64,000 nucleotides of DNA from Lachnospiraceae bacterium (GCA_021772075.1 JAETNQ010000018.1:1-64000), one strand, 5' to 3'; shown: positions 17,031-27,367, numbered from the stretch's first letter. Made by a program: numbers and translations. Notes: generated by a model from the sequence alone, not told the origin.

Positions 17031-17799
17031 TGCATTCTCCGCCTTTTGCATTTTCCAGCCATTTATTGATCACAATGAAGTCCCGGAAAGCTTTTGCTCC
17101 GATCCTGCATATCTTTCCCAGACGGATGGAATTCACCCCTCCCTGGCGCGGCCGGAAAGTAATGGGTATGTACTTTGTCTTCATATTTTTCTTCTCATAA
17201 ATCACGGCAATCAGCACATTGGGAAGATGGAATCCTTCCGGAATATATTTCATCTGTTTTTTCAGTTCTTCCGCCTCCATGAGCCGAAACGGAGTATTCG
17301 CATCCGTGACCGTCACGCCGAAGCAGATGCGGATCGCCAGTTTTAACACCTTTGTCACAAATATACGCGGCCATCCATCCTGTCTTTTCTTCCTATATCC
17401 GATGACCATATCATAATCCGCCCTCAGCCTCCAAAACTCCCCAAATTCCTCCGGCCTTGTCTGTCCATCGGAATCCGTCTGGAAAATATAATCCGCTCCT
17501 TCATCCAAAGCATATTGGTAGCCATACAGCAGAGTCGCCCCATGGCCGGAATTAGGTTTTGTCACCGTCAGGAGTTTCGGCATCTTCTCCTTCATCCTGC
17601 CCAGGATCTCAAATGTCTCATCCCTGCTCCCGTCGTCAATCACCAGCAGCCTTGACTCTCCGCTGACGCCTTCCTCTTCCAGCACTCCATACCATTCATC
17701 CACCACCGTCGATATGTTTGCCGCCTCATTATAGGCGGGGATCACTATATAAAGCTTATCAGCTCGCTTATCAGCCCGTTTGTCCACTCTTTTGTTCAC
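17020..17799 (-). CDS. Family 2 glycosyltransferase (DPM1-like)
   Basis: 259 residues, GT-A fold. The nucleotide-binding start is YIVIPAYNEAANI, the DD motif is LLVIDDGSRDET, the metal-binding DxD is QTDSDGQTRPEEF, and the late part has RPRQGGVNSI. There is no C-terminal membrane anchor, so it resembles dolichol-phosphate-mannose synthase-type enzymes that load polyprenyl phosphate for a GT-C partner. It starts at GTG 17799 with GAGG 8 nt upstream. The N-terminus has a tandem RADK-RADK repeat from a DNA duplication. Confidence 0.88.
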   Translation of the reverse strand: MNKRVDKRADKRADKLYIVIPAYNEAANISTVVDEWYGVLEEEGVSGESRLLVIDDGSRDETFEILGRMKEKMPKLLTVTKPNSGHGATLLYGYQYALDEGADYIFQTDSDGQTRPEEFGEFWRLRADYDMVIGYRKKRQDGWPRIFVTKVLKLAIRICFGVTVTDANTPFRLMEAEELKKQMKYIPEGFHLPNVLIAVIYEKKNMKTKYIPITFRPRQGGVNSIRLGKICRIGAKAFRDFIVINKWLENAKGGECNEY

Positions 17800-17828
17800 T
17801 TTTTCTTCCTCTTCTTTCGCGGTTTTTT

Positions 17829-17960
17829 ATATCTTATTCTTTTTATTTAGGCTATTTAATATCTCATTTTTCAATTATACGATATTAAATATCTTATTTC
17901 AAGCATATATTACATTAAAATCAATACAAATGCCCTTACCAACTAATTGATATATCATTT
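17829..17960. repeat. 30-bp-phased direct repeats between gt2 and xre
   Basis: ATATCTTATT at 17829, ATATCTCATT at 17859 and ATATCTTATT at 17889 are spaced by exactly 30 bp. The third is part of a palindrome GATATTAAATATC (17881-17893), and a further palindrome TGATATATCA lies at 17948-17957. They occupy the gap between divergent gt2 and the XRE gene and are likely regulator binding sites. Confidence 0.6.
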
Positions 17961-17980
17961 CAGAAAGGTACGGTTATTCT

Positions 17981-18298
17981 ATGTATGAAGAGGAATTATT
18001 TGCAAAAAGACTGGAACAGCTCCGGCTGGAAAAAAATGTTTCTGCGAGGGAAATGAGCCTTTCCCTCGGGCAGAACCCAAGTTATATTAACAGAATCGAA
18101 AACGGGAAATCCCTTCCTTCCCTTCCTTTATTTTTTTATATTTGTGATTACTTTCAGATCACGCCCAAAGATTTTTTTGATGAAAACCAGAATAATTTTT
18201 ACAGTACCGGAGAATTAATCCGGGAGATCCAAAAACTGACAGGTCCGCAAGTGCAGCATCTGCTTGCGGTTATTAAAGATATCAATCATTCCCATTGA
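17981..18298 (+). CDS. XRE-family helix-turn-helix regulator
   Basis: 105 residues. The HTH_3 domain covers about residues 8-65 (LRLEKNVSAREMSLSLGQNPSYINRIENGKSLPS), and the rest is a short helical tail ending in HH-type residues. Such small Cro/CI-like proteins often control their own promoter. It is divergent from the glycosyltransferase operon and shares the repeat-rich gap with it, so it may control that operon. SD AGAAAGG is 12 nt from the ATG, a rather long distance. Confidence 0.88.
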   Translation: MYEEELFAKRLEQLRLEKNVSAREMSLSLGQNPSYINRIENGKSLPSLPLFFYICDYFQITPKDFFDENQNNFYSTGELIREIQKLTGPQVQHLLAVIKDINHSH

Positions 18299-18412
18299 AG
18301 CCACTTTCCACCTGTTATGGGAAATTTACAGCATGGACAGCTTCGCTGGTTCTATAGTATAATATTTTCGAAACTTTTCATTTTATTTACGAATACCACG
18401 AGGAATCAGCTT

Positions 18413-19627
18413 ATGAAAACTTTAAAAAAATTTTTTTCATCCGCATCTCTTGCCATTGGCATTTTATGCCTCTCATTTTTCGTATGCGGCTGCGGCCGGG
18501 AGGCGGCGGAAGAACTGCCTCTGGGGGAAGCCAATGAAAATCCGGCGGACTCTGAGGCAGATGCGCGTACAGATTCTGAAGAAGAAACCGAAGAAGAAAT
18601 TCCTCCGGCAGAGGAAGACCCCGGCCTTCCTGTGATTGAAGAACGGGAGATCAAAAACGGAAAAATGCAGAGCTATCTTACCGGGGAGTGGATCGAACAG
18701 GAAAAAGCGACCCGACGGCCTATCGCCGTTATGATACCGAATAACAAACCTGCCATGCCCCAATACGGGCTTTCCAAAGCCGCCATCATTTATGAGGCCC
18801 CTGTGGAAGGACGGATCACCCGCCTTATGGCGGTTTTTGAAGATTATGACGATCTGGACCATATAGGCCCTGTCAGAAGCAGCCGCGATTATTTCGTCTA
18901 TGTCGCCATGGGCTATGAAGCCATTTACTGTAACTGGGGTCTGGCAAGGCCATATGTGGAAGAACTGCTCAGCCGGGATACTGTCCAGAACATCAGCGCC
19001 GCCGTAGAAGGCATCCACAACCCTTCCGATGAAGCTTTCGGCAGGCTCAGCCGCCCCGGTTATGCCACCGAATTTACCGGCTACCTGTTTATCGACGGCC
19101 TGGAGAAAGCGATCAAACGGCAGAAATACGAAACGGAATATGACGATCTTTATGTTCCCCCTTTTACCTTTATCGCCGATAATTACCGGGCAGAATATGA
19201 AGAGAACGAGGATGCCTCTTTTATTTACCCGGGAGGAAGAAAAGACAATGCCGGCGGTTATGGCGCATATTGCCCCTATTTTGAATATAACGAGCAAGAT
19301 AAGCTTTATTACCGTTATCAGGACGGAAAGGAACAAATCGATGAACACGACGGCAGCCAGCTGGCCGTTTCCAATGTAGTCCTGCAATACTGCCACGGAG
19401 AAGTGAGGGATAAAAAAGATTACCTCGCCTTCGGTGTCCACGGGGAAGGCGAAGCTCTCGTTTTTACCAACGGCAAAGCGATCAAAGCCACTTGGATGCG
19501 CTATGACGGCGATGCCACCCCGGCCAAATTCTTCGATAAAGACGGGAATGAAATTATTTTCAACCAGGGCAAAACTTGGATCTGTAATATTTGGGATGAG
19601 TATAGCGAATTTGTAGAATATGAGTAG
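18413..19627 (+). CDS. DUF3048 lipoprotein (YerB-like)
   Basis: 404 residues. N-terminal signal peptide with a lipobox ending VCGC (Cys about residue 26), an acidic Glu-rich linker (residues 30-75), then the DUF3048 domain (PIAVMIPNNKPAMPQYGLSKAAIIYEAP, GPVRSSRDYFV) and the DUF3048 C-terminal domain. B. subtilis YerB is the founding member and its function is unknown. The start at 18413 has AGGA upstream; a longer frame would add a non-signal N-terminus. It ends in a strong terminator shared with dnaJ. Confidence 0.88.
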   Translation: MKTLKKFFSSASLAIGILCLSFFVCGCGREAAEELPLGEANENPADSEADARTDSEEETEEEIPPAEEDPGLPVIEEREIKNGKMQSYLTGEWIEQEKATRRPIAVMIPNNKPAMPQYGLSKAAIIYEAPVEGRITRLMAVFEDYDDLDHIGPVRSSRDYFVYVAMGYEAIYCNWGLARPYVEELLSRDTVQNISAAVEGIHNPSDEAFGRLSRPGYATEFTGYLFIDGLEKAIKRQKYETEYDDLYVPPFTFIADNYRAEYEENEDASFIYPGGRKDNAGGYGAYCPYFEYNEQDKLYYRYQDGKEQIDEHDGSQLAVSNVVLQYCHGEVRDKKDYLAFGVHGEGEALVFTNGKAIKATWMRYDGDATPAKFFDKDGNEIIFNQGKTWICNIWDEYSEFVEYE

Positions 19628-19652
19628 AAGAAATTCCAAGCCTTATACAAAA

Positions 19653-19687
19653 GAATGCCCGTTTTCCGGGCATTCTTCTTTTTTTAT
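19653..19687 (+). terminator. Strong bidirectional terminator
   Basis: Nine-bp GC-rich stem GAATGCCCG (19653-19661) with CGGGCATTC (19667-19675), extended by AAG/CTT, then TTCTTTTTTT on the plus strand and TTTT on the minus. It separates the converging DUF3048 gene and dnaJ. Confidence 0.9.
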
Positions 19688-19720
19688 TTATGATGCAGCC
19701 GCCTTGGCCGGCACCTTTTT

Positions 19721-20881
19721 CTATTTCCAAAACTTCCGTTTTTTATCTTTCACTTCCCCTGCATCTGCCGATGCCTCTTTCGCCGCATTCAAGGAATTCC
19801 CCGTTTCTGCGTCGAACTGTTTCAGAAGCTCTTTCGCCTCATGGGACAGCTTATCCGGCACTTGAACCACCAAAGTCACATAGTGGTCGCCCCGGTTATC
19901 TTTATTTCTCAGGGACGGTACGCCCTTTCCTTTCAACCGTACGCGCGTATCAGTCTGCGTACCCGCTTTCACGTCATAAATCACCTTGCCGTCCACCGTA
20001 TCGATCACGATCTCGCCGCCGAGAGCGGCAACCGCGAAGGACACCGGCACGGTAGAATAAATATTATAATCCTGCCTCTGGAAAATGGGATGCCTGCCTA
20101 CAATCACTTCCACAAGCAGATCTCCCCTCGGCCCGCCGTTGCTTCCCGGCTCTCCCTTATCCCTGATGCGTACGCTCTGCCCGTTATCGATTCCGGCAGG
20201 GATGCTCACCTTGATCTTCTTCCTGCTGGCAATATATCCGCTTCCATGGCAGTCCGGACACTTATCCTTGATCACCTTGCCCGTTCCGTTACAATCCGGG
20301 CAGGTCTGCACGTTCCTGACCGTACCGAAAAAGGACTGCTGTGTAAATACCACTTGGCCTTTGCCGCCACACTTCGGGCAGGTCTCAGGACTCGTTCCAG
20401 GCTTCGCGCCGCTCCCATGGCAGGAAGCGCATTCATCTTTTAACGTGAGCTCCAGCTCTTTCTCAATGCCGAATACGGCTTCTTCAAAAGTAATCCGTAC
20501 GCTGGTGCGGATATTCGCCCCCTTCATGGGGCCGCTGCTTCCTCTTCCGCTTCTTCGGCCGCCGCCGAAGAAATCGCCGAAGATATCGCCGAAAATATCG
20601 CTGAAATCCGCACTGTTAAAATCGAAACCGCCGAAGCCGCCCGCGCCGCCTTCAAACGCCGCATGGCCGAACTGGTCGTATTGACGTTTCTTTTCCGGAT
20701 CGCTAAGCACGGCATATGCTTCCGAAGCCTCTTTAAACTTTTTTTCCGCCTCTTTATCACCCGGATTCATATCCGGGTGATATTTTTTGGCCAAAACACG
20801 GTATGCTTTTTTAATCGCCGCTTCATCCGCATTTTTATCTACTCCGAGAACCTCGTAATAGTCTCGCTTTTGCTCTGCCAT
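19721..20881 (-). CDS. dnaJ: Hsp40 co-chaperone DnaJ
   Basis: 386 residues, complete type I DnaJ: J-domain with HPD in [11 protein letters not shown] (about residue 33), Gly/Phe-rich linker (GGAGGFGGF), four CXXCXGXG zinc-finger repeats ([32 protein letters not shown]), then the two substrate-binding domains. It stimulates DnaK ATPase and delivers substrates. It is the last gene of the hrcA-grpE-dnaK-dnaJ operon and is followed by the bidirectional terminator. Confidence 0.99.
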   Translation of the reverse strand: MAEQKRDYYEVLGVDKNADEAAIKKAYRVLAKKYHPDMNPGDKEAEKKFKEASEAYAVLSDPEKKRQYDQFGHAAFEGGAGGFGGFDFNSADFSDIFGDIFGDFFGGGRRSGRGSSGPMKGANIRTSVRITFEEAVFGIEKELELTLKDECASCHGSGAKPGTSPETCPKCGGKGQVVFTQQSFFGTVRNVQTCPDCNGTGKVIKDKCPDCHGSGYIASRKKIKVSIPAGIDNGQSVRIRDKGEPGSNGGPRGDLLVEVIVGRHPIFQRQDYNIYSTVPVSFAVAALGGEIVIDTVDGKVIYDVKAGTQTDTRVRLKGKGVPSLRNKDNRGDHYVTLVVQVPDKLSHEAKELLKQFDAETGNSLNAAKEASADAGEVKDKKRKFWK

Positions 20882-20914
20882 AACTAACTCCTCTTACAAA
20901 GATTTCTTTCCTAC

Positions 20915-22798
<1,884 letters not shown>

Positions 22799-22866
22799 CT
22801 AAAATTATAAATTATGCTATAAACATTACTCCGTTAGATAGTTGCCAAAAATCTATGATACAGCCG

Positions 22867-23610
22867 CTAGCTGACTACGGCCACCATACTGTGCCTTACG
22901 ACAGAATCCCTGTACGTATATCCCTTTTGCAGTTCCTGGGCTATGACGCCGCTTTCGTATTCCTCGCTCTCCACCTGCATAACCGCGTTATGGTAATTGG
23001 GATCAAATTCCTGCCCCACAGCCTCAATCGGCTTCACCCCCAGATTTTCCAGCTCCGTCATAAGCTGTTTGTAGATCATCTGCATCCCGTCTGCAAAACC
23101 ATTGCCTTTTTCCTCTTCGGGAACACTCGCCAAGCCTCTCTCAAAATTATCCACCACCGGAAGAATTTTTTCGATCACGCTTTTGGCTCCGATCTCATAC
23201 ATCGCTGTTTTTTCCTTATCGGTACGCTTCCTGAAGTTATCGAATTCCGCCATCTGGCGTTTTACCCGGTCCTCCAGTTCCTCCACTTTTTGCTTCAGCG
23301 CATCCTGCTTTTTGTCCGTCTTATTTTTCTTTTTAAACAGCTTCTTCCCCGTTGCTTCCTCTCCGCCGGAATTAGCGGCGTTGCCGTCAGCAGCATCTTC
23401 AGCGGTATTGTCGTCGCTGTCGCCGCATCCCGCCTCTTCCAGGACATCTTCTTCCTCTGCCCCATCCATCCCGGAGCCGCCGTCCTCTTCCAGTCTTTCT
23501 TCTTCCAGCTCTTCATTTGCTGCTTCTTCGCTATCCATATCGCCGCTATTTATCCCATTGTCGTCCATATTCCCGATATTCACATCCTTTTGCTCTGCCA
23601 ATTTTCTCAT
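22867..23610 (-). CDS. grpE: Nucleotide exchange factor GrpE
   Basis: 247 residues, longer than the usual 180-200 because of an acidic, low-complexity N-terminus (about 85 residues rich in Glu, Asp and Gly) before a KKLFKKKNK basic patch. The coiled coil begins near KQKVEELEDRVKRQMAEFDNFRKRT and the beta-domain carries the GVKPIEAVGQEFDPNYHNAVMQV signature. It swaps ADP for ATP on DnaK. The true start could be an internal ATG, because the SD at 23610 sits very close. Confidence 0.97.
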   Translation of the reverse strand: MRKLAEQKDVNIGNMDDNGINSGDMDSEEAANEELEEERLEEDGGSGMDGAEEEDVLEEAGCGDSDDNTAEDAADGNAANSGGEEATGKKLFKKKNKTDKKQDALKQKVEELEDRVKRQMAEFDNFRKRTDKEKTAMYEIGAKSVIEKILPVVDNFERGLASVPEEEKGNGFADGMQMIYKQLMTELENLGVKPIEAVGQEFDPNYHNAVMQVESEEYESGVIAQELQKGYTYRDSVVRHSMVAVVS

Positions 23611-23621
23611 TCCTCCCTTTT

Positions 23622-24656
23622 TTATTCTCTTTTATTATACAGTTCATCCAACTGATGCATTAGAGTTTTCAACGTTCCGACCACTTTGTCGTAGTCCATC
23701 CGCTTCGGCCCGATAATACCGATCGTACCCTTCATCCCCTCTTCCAGCTCGTAAGTCGCTGTCACCACGCTGCAATCCTTCATAGTCTTTACCGGAGTCT
23801 CATCCCCGATATAAATCTGGATGCCTGTGTTAGCTTCATCTGCAAGCCTATCCACCACCAATTCGTTCAGCAGCTGTTTCTCTTCAAACGTATTGATCAG
23901 CTCGCTGGCCTTCTGATTGTCCGCCAGCTCGGGATACTTAAAAATATTGTTAGTGCCGCTCGTATATATTTCCAAATCCTCATCCGCCTTAATGGCCTCT
24001 GCCACAGCGTCAATCACATTCCCCACAATCGAACTGTGTATTCCCGCTTGCTGCTTCATGGCGGTTATCATGCTCAGATTGATCTCCTCTAAGGATAACC
24101 CGTTCAAATGGGTGTTCAGCAATATATTCAGCTTAAGCAGCGTTTCATCGTCCAGCGCGTCCTCCACGCTTAAGATATTATTCTTAATGACATTGCCCTC
24201 GATAACGATTACGGCAAGGAGCTGGTTGGCATCCATCCTCGATAACTGAATAAATTTCACTTTGTTTCTATGGATCTGGGGAGCCGATATCATGGTCGCA
24301 TAATTGGTGTTCTGCGCAAGAACCTTTGCCATCTGTTTGAGAAGATGATCCATCTTATCTTCCCGTTCCAGCAGGATCTCCTTCAGTTCCTCCACTTCCC
24401 GCTCTTTCTCCTCCATCATATGATCCACATACAAGCGGTATCCTTTATCCGACGGTATCCTTCCTGCGGAAGTATGCGGCTGGACGATATATCCCAGTTC
24501 TTCCAGATCTGCCATTTCATTTCTTATGGTTGCAGAACTCAAATTTAAATCCGTATATTTTGAGATCGTCCTGCTTCCCACCGGTTCTCCGGTTTCAAGA
24601 TAATTCCGGATAATGGCCTGCAATATTTTCATTTTTCTTTCATCCAATACCTGCAC
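23622..24656 (-). CDS. hrcA: Heat-inducible transcription repressor HrcA
   Basis: 344 residues. N-terminal winged helix (residues 1-75, SSATIRNEMADLEELGYIVQ), then a GAF-like dimer domain and the inserted domain, ending in GTIGIIGPKRMDYDKVVGTL. It binds CIRCE and represses this operon until GroEL is titrated. The start is GTG at 24656 with AAGGAGA 8 nt upstream. It leads hrcA-grpE-dnaK-dnaJ and lies directly behind a perfect CIRCE. Confidence 0.98.
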   Translation of the reverse strand: MQVLDERKMKILQAIIRNYLETGEPVGSRTISKYTDLNLSSATIRNEMADLEELGYIVQPHTSAGRIPSDKGYRLYVDHMMEEKEREVEELKEILLEREDKMDHLLKQMAKVLAQNTNYATMISAPQIHRNKVKFIQLSRMDANQLLAVIVIEGNVIKNNILSVEDALDDETLLKLNILLNTHLNGLSLEEINLSMITAMKQQAGIHSSIVGNVIDAVAEAIKADEDLEIYTSGTNNIFKYPELADNQKASELINTFEEKQLLNELVVDRLADEANTGIQIYIGDETPVKTMKDCSVVTATYELEEGMKGTIGIIGPKRMDYDKVVGTLKTLMHQLDELYNKRE

Positions 24657-24684
24657 TCCACCATCTCCTTCTTATCTTTCCCTG

Positions 24685-24711
24685 TTAGCACTCATCCTTT
24701 TAGAGTGCTAA
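24685..24711 (-). promoter_or_regulatory. CIRCE operator
   Basis: TTAGCACTC (24685-24693), 9-nt spacer, GAGTGCTAA (24703-24711): an exact match to the consensus HrcA operator, about 30 bp before hrcA. Confidence 0.99.
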
Positions 24712-24725
24712 CATCTTCTTACCAT

Positions 24726-24754
24726 AAAATATCACTTACCCGCCATAATGTCAA
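24726..24754 (-). promoter_or_regulatory. SigA promoter of the hrcA operon
   Basis: On the minus strand TTGACA (24749-24754), 17-nt spacer, TATTTT (24726-24731), placing the start of transcription just upstream of the CIRCE, the normal arrangement for HrcA repression. Confidence 0.85.
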
Positions 24755-24773
24755 CCTATTACTTCAAAAATAA

Positions 24774-24905
24774 TTATAAATAATTCTTAAAGTTTTTCAT
24801 TACGGCATCATTTCCCACCATGATCCGGATGCCAAAAGCCCTGCCTTTTGGTTCATCCTGCGGACTGTACAATTCTTCGGATCGCACAAAAAATGACTTT
24901 AGCAT
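24774..24905 (-). CDS. Unannotated 43-residue protein
   Basis: An ATG at 24903-24905 with GGAG 7 nt upstream opens 43 codons to a TAA at 24774, on the same strand as the flanking genes. The product starts MLKSFFVRSEELYSPQ, is basic in its second half and ends NFKNYL; it has no membrane segment or Cys. The composition is gene-like and the frame fills the gap between the DUF6465 gene and the hrcA promoter. Its start and SD lie in a terminator-like hairpin. I recognise no family. Confidence 0.55.
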   Translation of the reverse strand: MLKSFFVRSEELYSPQDEPKGRAFGIRIMVGNDAVMKNFKNYL

Positions 24906-24934
24906 ATATCATCTCCAAATATGCCAAAGTCATT
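24887..24934 (-). promoter_or_regulatory. Hairpin enclosing SD and start codon of the 43-codon gene
   Basis: AATGACTTTGGCATAT pairs with ATATGCTAAAGTCATT on the minus strand (one G-U), loop of 11 nt with the SD GGAG, then TTTTTT. It looks both like an intrinsic terminator for the DUF6465 gene, 44 bp upstream, and like a translation gate, because the ATG is in the 3' arm. Confidence 0.6.
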
Positions 24935-24977
24935 ATATTTTTTGCCTATGCCAACTGACATTCCAACCGGCATTTAG

Positions 24978-25415
24978 TTAAATAAAGAAGCTTCCCGTAA
25001 TATTTCCGTTAAATACATAGTATACGGTGCTTTCCTCCGGTTTTACATAGAGTTCCAGGCTGGTATACCCTTCCTCTTCCTTATGAAGATCGTATTTCCA
25101 TACATCTGCCGCTATCTTCTGGAGATCCTCCGTGGAATATGATTTACCGGAAAACTGGAAATGAACTGCCGGCTGTACTGTTACAGCATCTTTCTTTGCC
25201 TTAGGTTCCTCGCCCTCTGTTTTCTTTACTGTCGTCTTCTTTTCCGCCGTCTTTTTTACCGGCGCTTTTTTGGTTGCTGCCTTTGCTTCCTTCTTGACCG
25301 CTGTCTTTACTTCCTCTTTTGTCTCAACCGCATCCGCTTTCACTTCTGCGGGGGCAACTGCTGCTTCCGTCTTCACCGTCTTAGCGGCAACCGTTTTCTT
25401 CTTCGATTCTGCCAT
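24978..25415 (-). CDS. DUF6465 protein with Lys/Ala-rich N-terminal tail
   Basis: 145 residues. Residues 1-75 are a low-complexity Lys/Ala/Thr/Val/Glu tail (KKAPVKKTAEKKTTVKK), similar in composition to histone H1 or bacterial HU-tail proteins. The C-terminal 70 residues form a compact domain (VHFQFSGKSYSTEDLQKIA, LELYVKPEESTVYYVFNG) that I match to DUF6465, a family common in Lachnospiraceae. Its function is unknown; DNA or RNA binding by the tail is inference. The SD AAAGGAG is 7-10 nt from the ATG. Confidence 0.75.
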   Translation of the reverse strand: MAESKKKTVAAKTVKTEAAVAPAEVKADAVETKEEVKTAVKKEAKAATKKAPVKKTAEKKTTVKKTEGEEPKAKKDAVTVQPAVHFQFSGKSYSTEDLQKIAADVWKYDLHKEEEGYTSLELYVKPEESTVYYVFNGNITGSFFI

Positions 25416-25464
25416 ATGTCCTCTCCTTTCACTATCGAGACTCCCCTCGAAAGTATTACAAAAT

Positions 25465-25476
25465 TTAACTTCTCAT
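25465..25476 (-). other. Three-codon mini-ORF in the DUF6465 leader
   Basis: Minus-strand AGGAGG, 4 nt, then ATG-AGA-AGT-TAA. The SD is better than that of the main gene, which begins 50 nt further on. A small TCGAG/CTCGA hairpin lies between. It could act as a start-stop leader controlling ribosome access, or be fortuitous. Confidence 0.3.
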
Positions 25477-25548
25477 ATATCCTCCTGCAGCATGATTCTC
25501 CATCATCTGCGATGCAGACAGCCTTTACAGGTTCTGTTTACGATAAAT

Positions 25549-25577
25549 AGTTTAGCTCAATTCTACTGCCTTGTCAA
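25549..25577 (-). promoter_or_regulatory. SigA promoter of the DUF6465 gene
   Basis: Minus strand TTGACA (25572-25577), 17-nt spacer, TAAACT (25549-25554). The leader is about 130 nt, unusually long for a small monocistronic gene. Confidence 0.65.
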
Positions 25578-25611
25578 CTTTTATACGGCTTTTTCCTTGA
25601 AAACGGCGTAT

Positions 25612-26433
25612 TTAAGCAAGAAACATAAAGTATGCCAGAACGATAACTCCTAACACAATCCTGTACCATCCAAATATTTTAAAATCATGTTTTTTAATAT
25701 ATCCCATCAGGAAACGGATTACGGCAACCGATACCGCAAATGCTACCGCCATGCCCACTAAAAGAATAGACCACTCCTCCGCGCTGAATGCCAGTCCGAA
25801 TTTTACCAGCTTCAGCAGGCTGGCGCCGAACATAACGGGAATCGCCAAAAAGAAAGTGAACTCTGCCGCCGTCGTCCTTGAGATTCCAAGCAGCAGCGCG
25901 CCGATGATCGTCGCGCCCGATCTGGATGTGCCGGGAAAAATAGCCGCGACCAGCTGCCAGATCCCGATCACAAACGCCATTTGGTAAGTCACGCCGGAAA
26001 GATCCGTTACCTTGGGCTTTCTCCTTTTATTTCTGTTCTCCACCACAAGGAACAAAACGCCGAATACGATCAGCGCAATAGCGACGCATACATAGTTATA
26101 AAATAATTCGCTGAACACATCGTCAAAAGGCAGCCCCACCACGATAGCCGGGATACAGGCCACCACAATTTTAAACCATAAAGTAAAAATATCCTTTTTT
26201 ATCACCGGTTTTTTCTTAAAATCAAAAGGAAATATCTTATTCCAGAACAAAACGACTACCGCAAGTATGGAACCAAACTGTATGACCACAAGAAACGCAT
26301 CCAAAAATTCCGGGGTGACATCCAATGCCACAAACTCATTCACCAGGATCATATGCCCCGTGCTGCTGACCGGAAGCCATTCCGTAATCCCCTGTACGAT
26401 GCCGAACAGCACCGCTTTTAATATCTCTACCAT
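25612..26433 (-). CDS. uppP: Undecaprenyl-diphosphatase
   Basis: 273 residues, about seven to eight membrane segments. Signature motifs of the UppP/BacA family are GITEWLPVSSTGHM (residues 15-28) and PGTSRSGATI (about 168-177), which together form the active site. It dephosphorylates undecaprenyl pyrophosphate to recycle the cell-wall lipid carrier and gives bacitracin tolerance. It is downstream of the patatin gene on the same strand and ends just before the DUF6465 promoter. Confidence 0.97.
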   Translation of the reverse strand: MVEILKAVLFGIVQGITEWLPVSSTGHMILVNEFVALDVTPEFLDAFLVVIQFGSILAVVVLFWNKIFPFDFKKKPVIKKDIFTLWFKIVVACIPAIVVGLPFDDVFSELFYNYVCVAIALIVFGVLFLVVENRNKRRKPKVTDLSGVTYQMAFVIGIWQLVAAIFPGTSRSGATIIGALLLGISRTTAAEFTFFLAIPVMFGASLLKLVKFGLAFSAEEWSILLVGMAVAFAVSVAVIRFLMGYIKKHDFKIFGWYRIVLGVIVLAYFMFLA

Positions 26434-26492
26434 CGCCTTCCTCCTTTTAGTTCAAGTATACGCGGCATTATCGAAATAAGTACTGATTACAC

Positions 26493-27353
26493 TTACTTTG
26501 ATAAATATTCCAAAAGATCCAAATAACATTCCTCCGCATCCCTGTATCCCTCTTCATAGAGCGCATCCAGTTTCCGTTTATCCTTTTCCACCCTTCCCAC
26601 GCCGCTCTTTTTCTTCGGACGGATAATAAACGCCTTTCCTTCTGCTTCCATTTCCTCCAGGATGTCCAGCGTTTCATTATATTGCTTATCTCTTACTTTC
26701 ATCAGTTCATATACCTTTGGATATCGGATATAACGGGCTTTGACCGCTGCCAGCCCGGACTCCGGCGCCCTGCGGAAACCGCTCTCCTTCGTCATAATAA
26801 CCACATTCTTTTTATTTCCGTCGGCAACCGAGCGGACGATCGGAATGGAATCCGCCAGCCCTCCGTCCAAATAATATTCTTCTCCTATTTTCACCTTTCT
26901 GGAAACCAAAGGCATGGAACTGGAAGCCCGGACTGCAAGAATATCCTCATGCATGTCCTTAAGCCTCATATATTCCGGCTTGCCCGTCCGTATATTTGTC
27001 ACCACGGCATAAGCCTTTCCTTCATATTTATGGAAGGCTTCAAAATCATATGGATCCAGATAATTCGGAATCAAGTCATAGCACATATCCGTCCCGAACA
27101 GGTCTCCGGTCGTCAAAAGGCTGAAAGCCCCGCAATACCTTTTATTATCCAGATAGTTCACCGCCACCCGGTACGCCCGCTTCTTCTGTTTCGATAAAAA
27201 GCTGCATAAATGGCACGCTCCCGCAGAGACTCCATAGCAGGAAGAAAACTCTATTTCCTTATCGAGAAAAAATTCCAGTACTCCCGCCGTATAGATTCCC
27301 TTCATTCCCCCGCCTTCTAAAACAAGACCCGCTTCATACATACTCATATCCAT
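26493..27353 (-). CDS. Patatin-like phospholipase
   Basis: 286 residues. The Ser-Asp dyad and oxyanion hole are complete: GGGMKG at 14-19, GVSAG with Ser43, and DGG with Asp163. The closest recognisable relatives are RssA/YjjU-type bacterial patatins, probably cytosolic lipases or esterases. The start at 27353 has AAGGA 6 nt upstream; a longer frame to 27485 overlaps the aminotransferase. It sits 14 bp after the aminotransferase, likely in one operon. Confidence 0.92.
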   Translation of the reverse strand: MDMSMYEAGLVLEGGGMKGIYTAGVLEFFLDKEIEFSSCYGVSAGACHLCSFLSKQKKRAYRVAVNYLDNKRYCGAFSLLTTGDLFGTDMCYDLIPNYLDPYDFEAFHKYEGKAYAVVTNIRTGKPEYMRLKDMHEDILAVRASSSMPLVSRKVKIGEEYYLDGGLADSIPIVRSVADGNKKNVVIMTKESGFRRAPESGLAAVKARYIRYPKVYELMKVRDKQYNETLDILEEMEAEGKAFIIRPKKKSGVGRVEKDKRKLDALYEEGYRDAEECYLDLLEYLSK

Positions 27354-27367
27354 ACCATTCCTTTCTT

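Noticed and set aside
18473-19639. 388-codon open frame on the minus strand opposite the DUF3048 lipoprotein gene
   Set aside because: The sense strand has a signal peptide, lipobox and domain motifs; the antisense product has no recognisable features.
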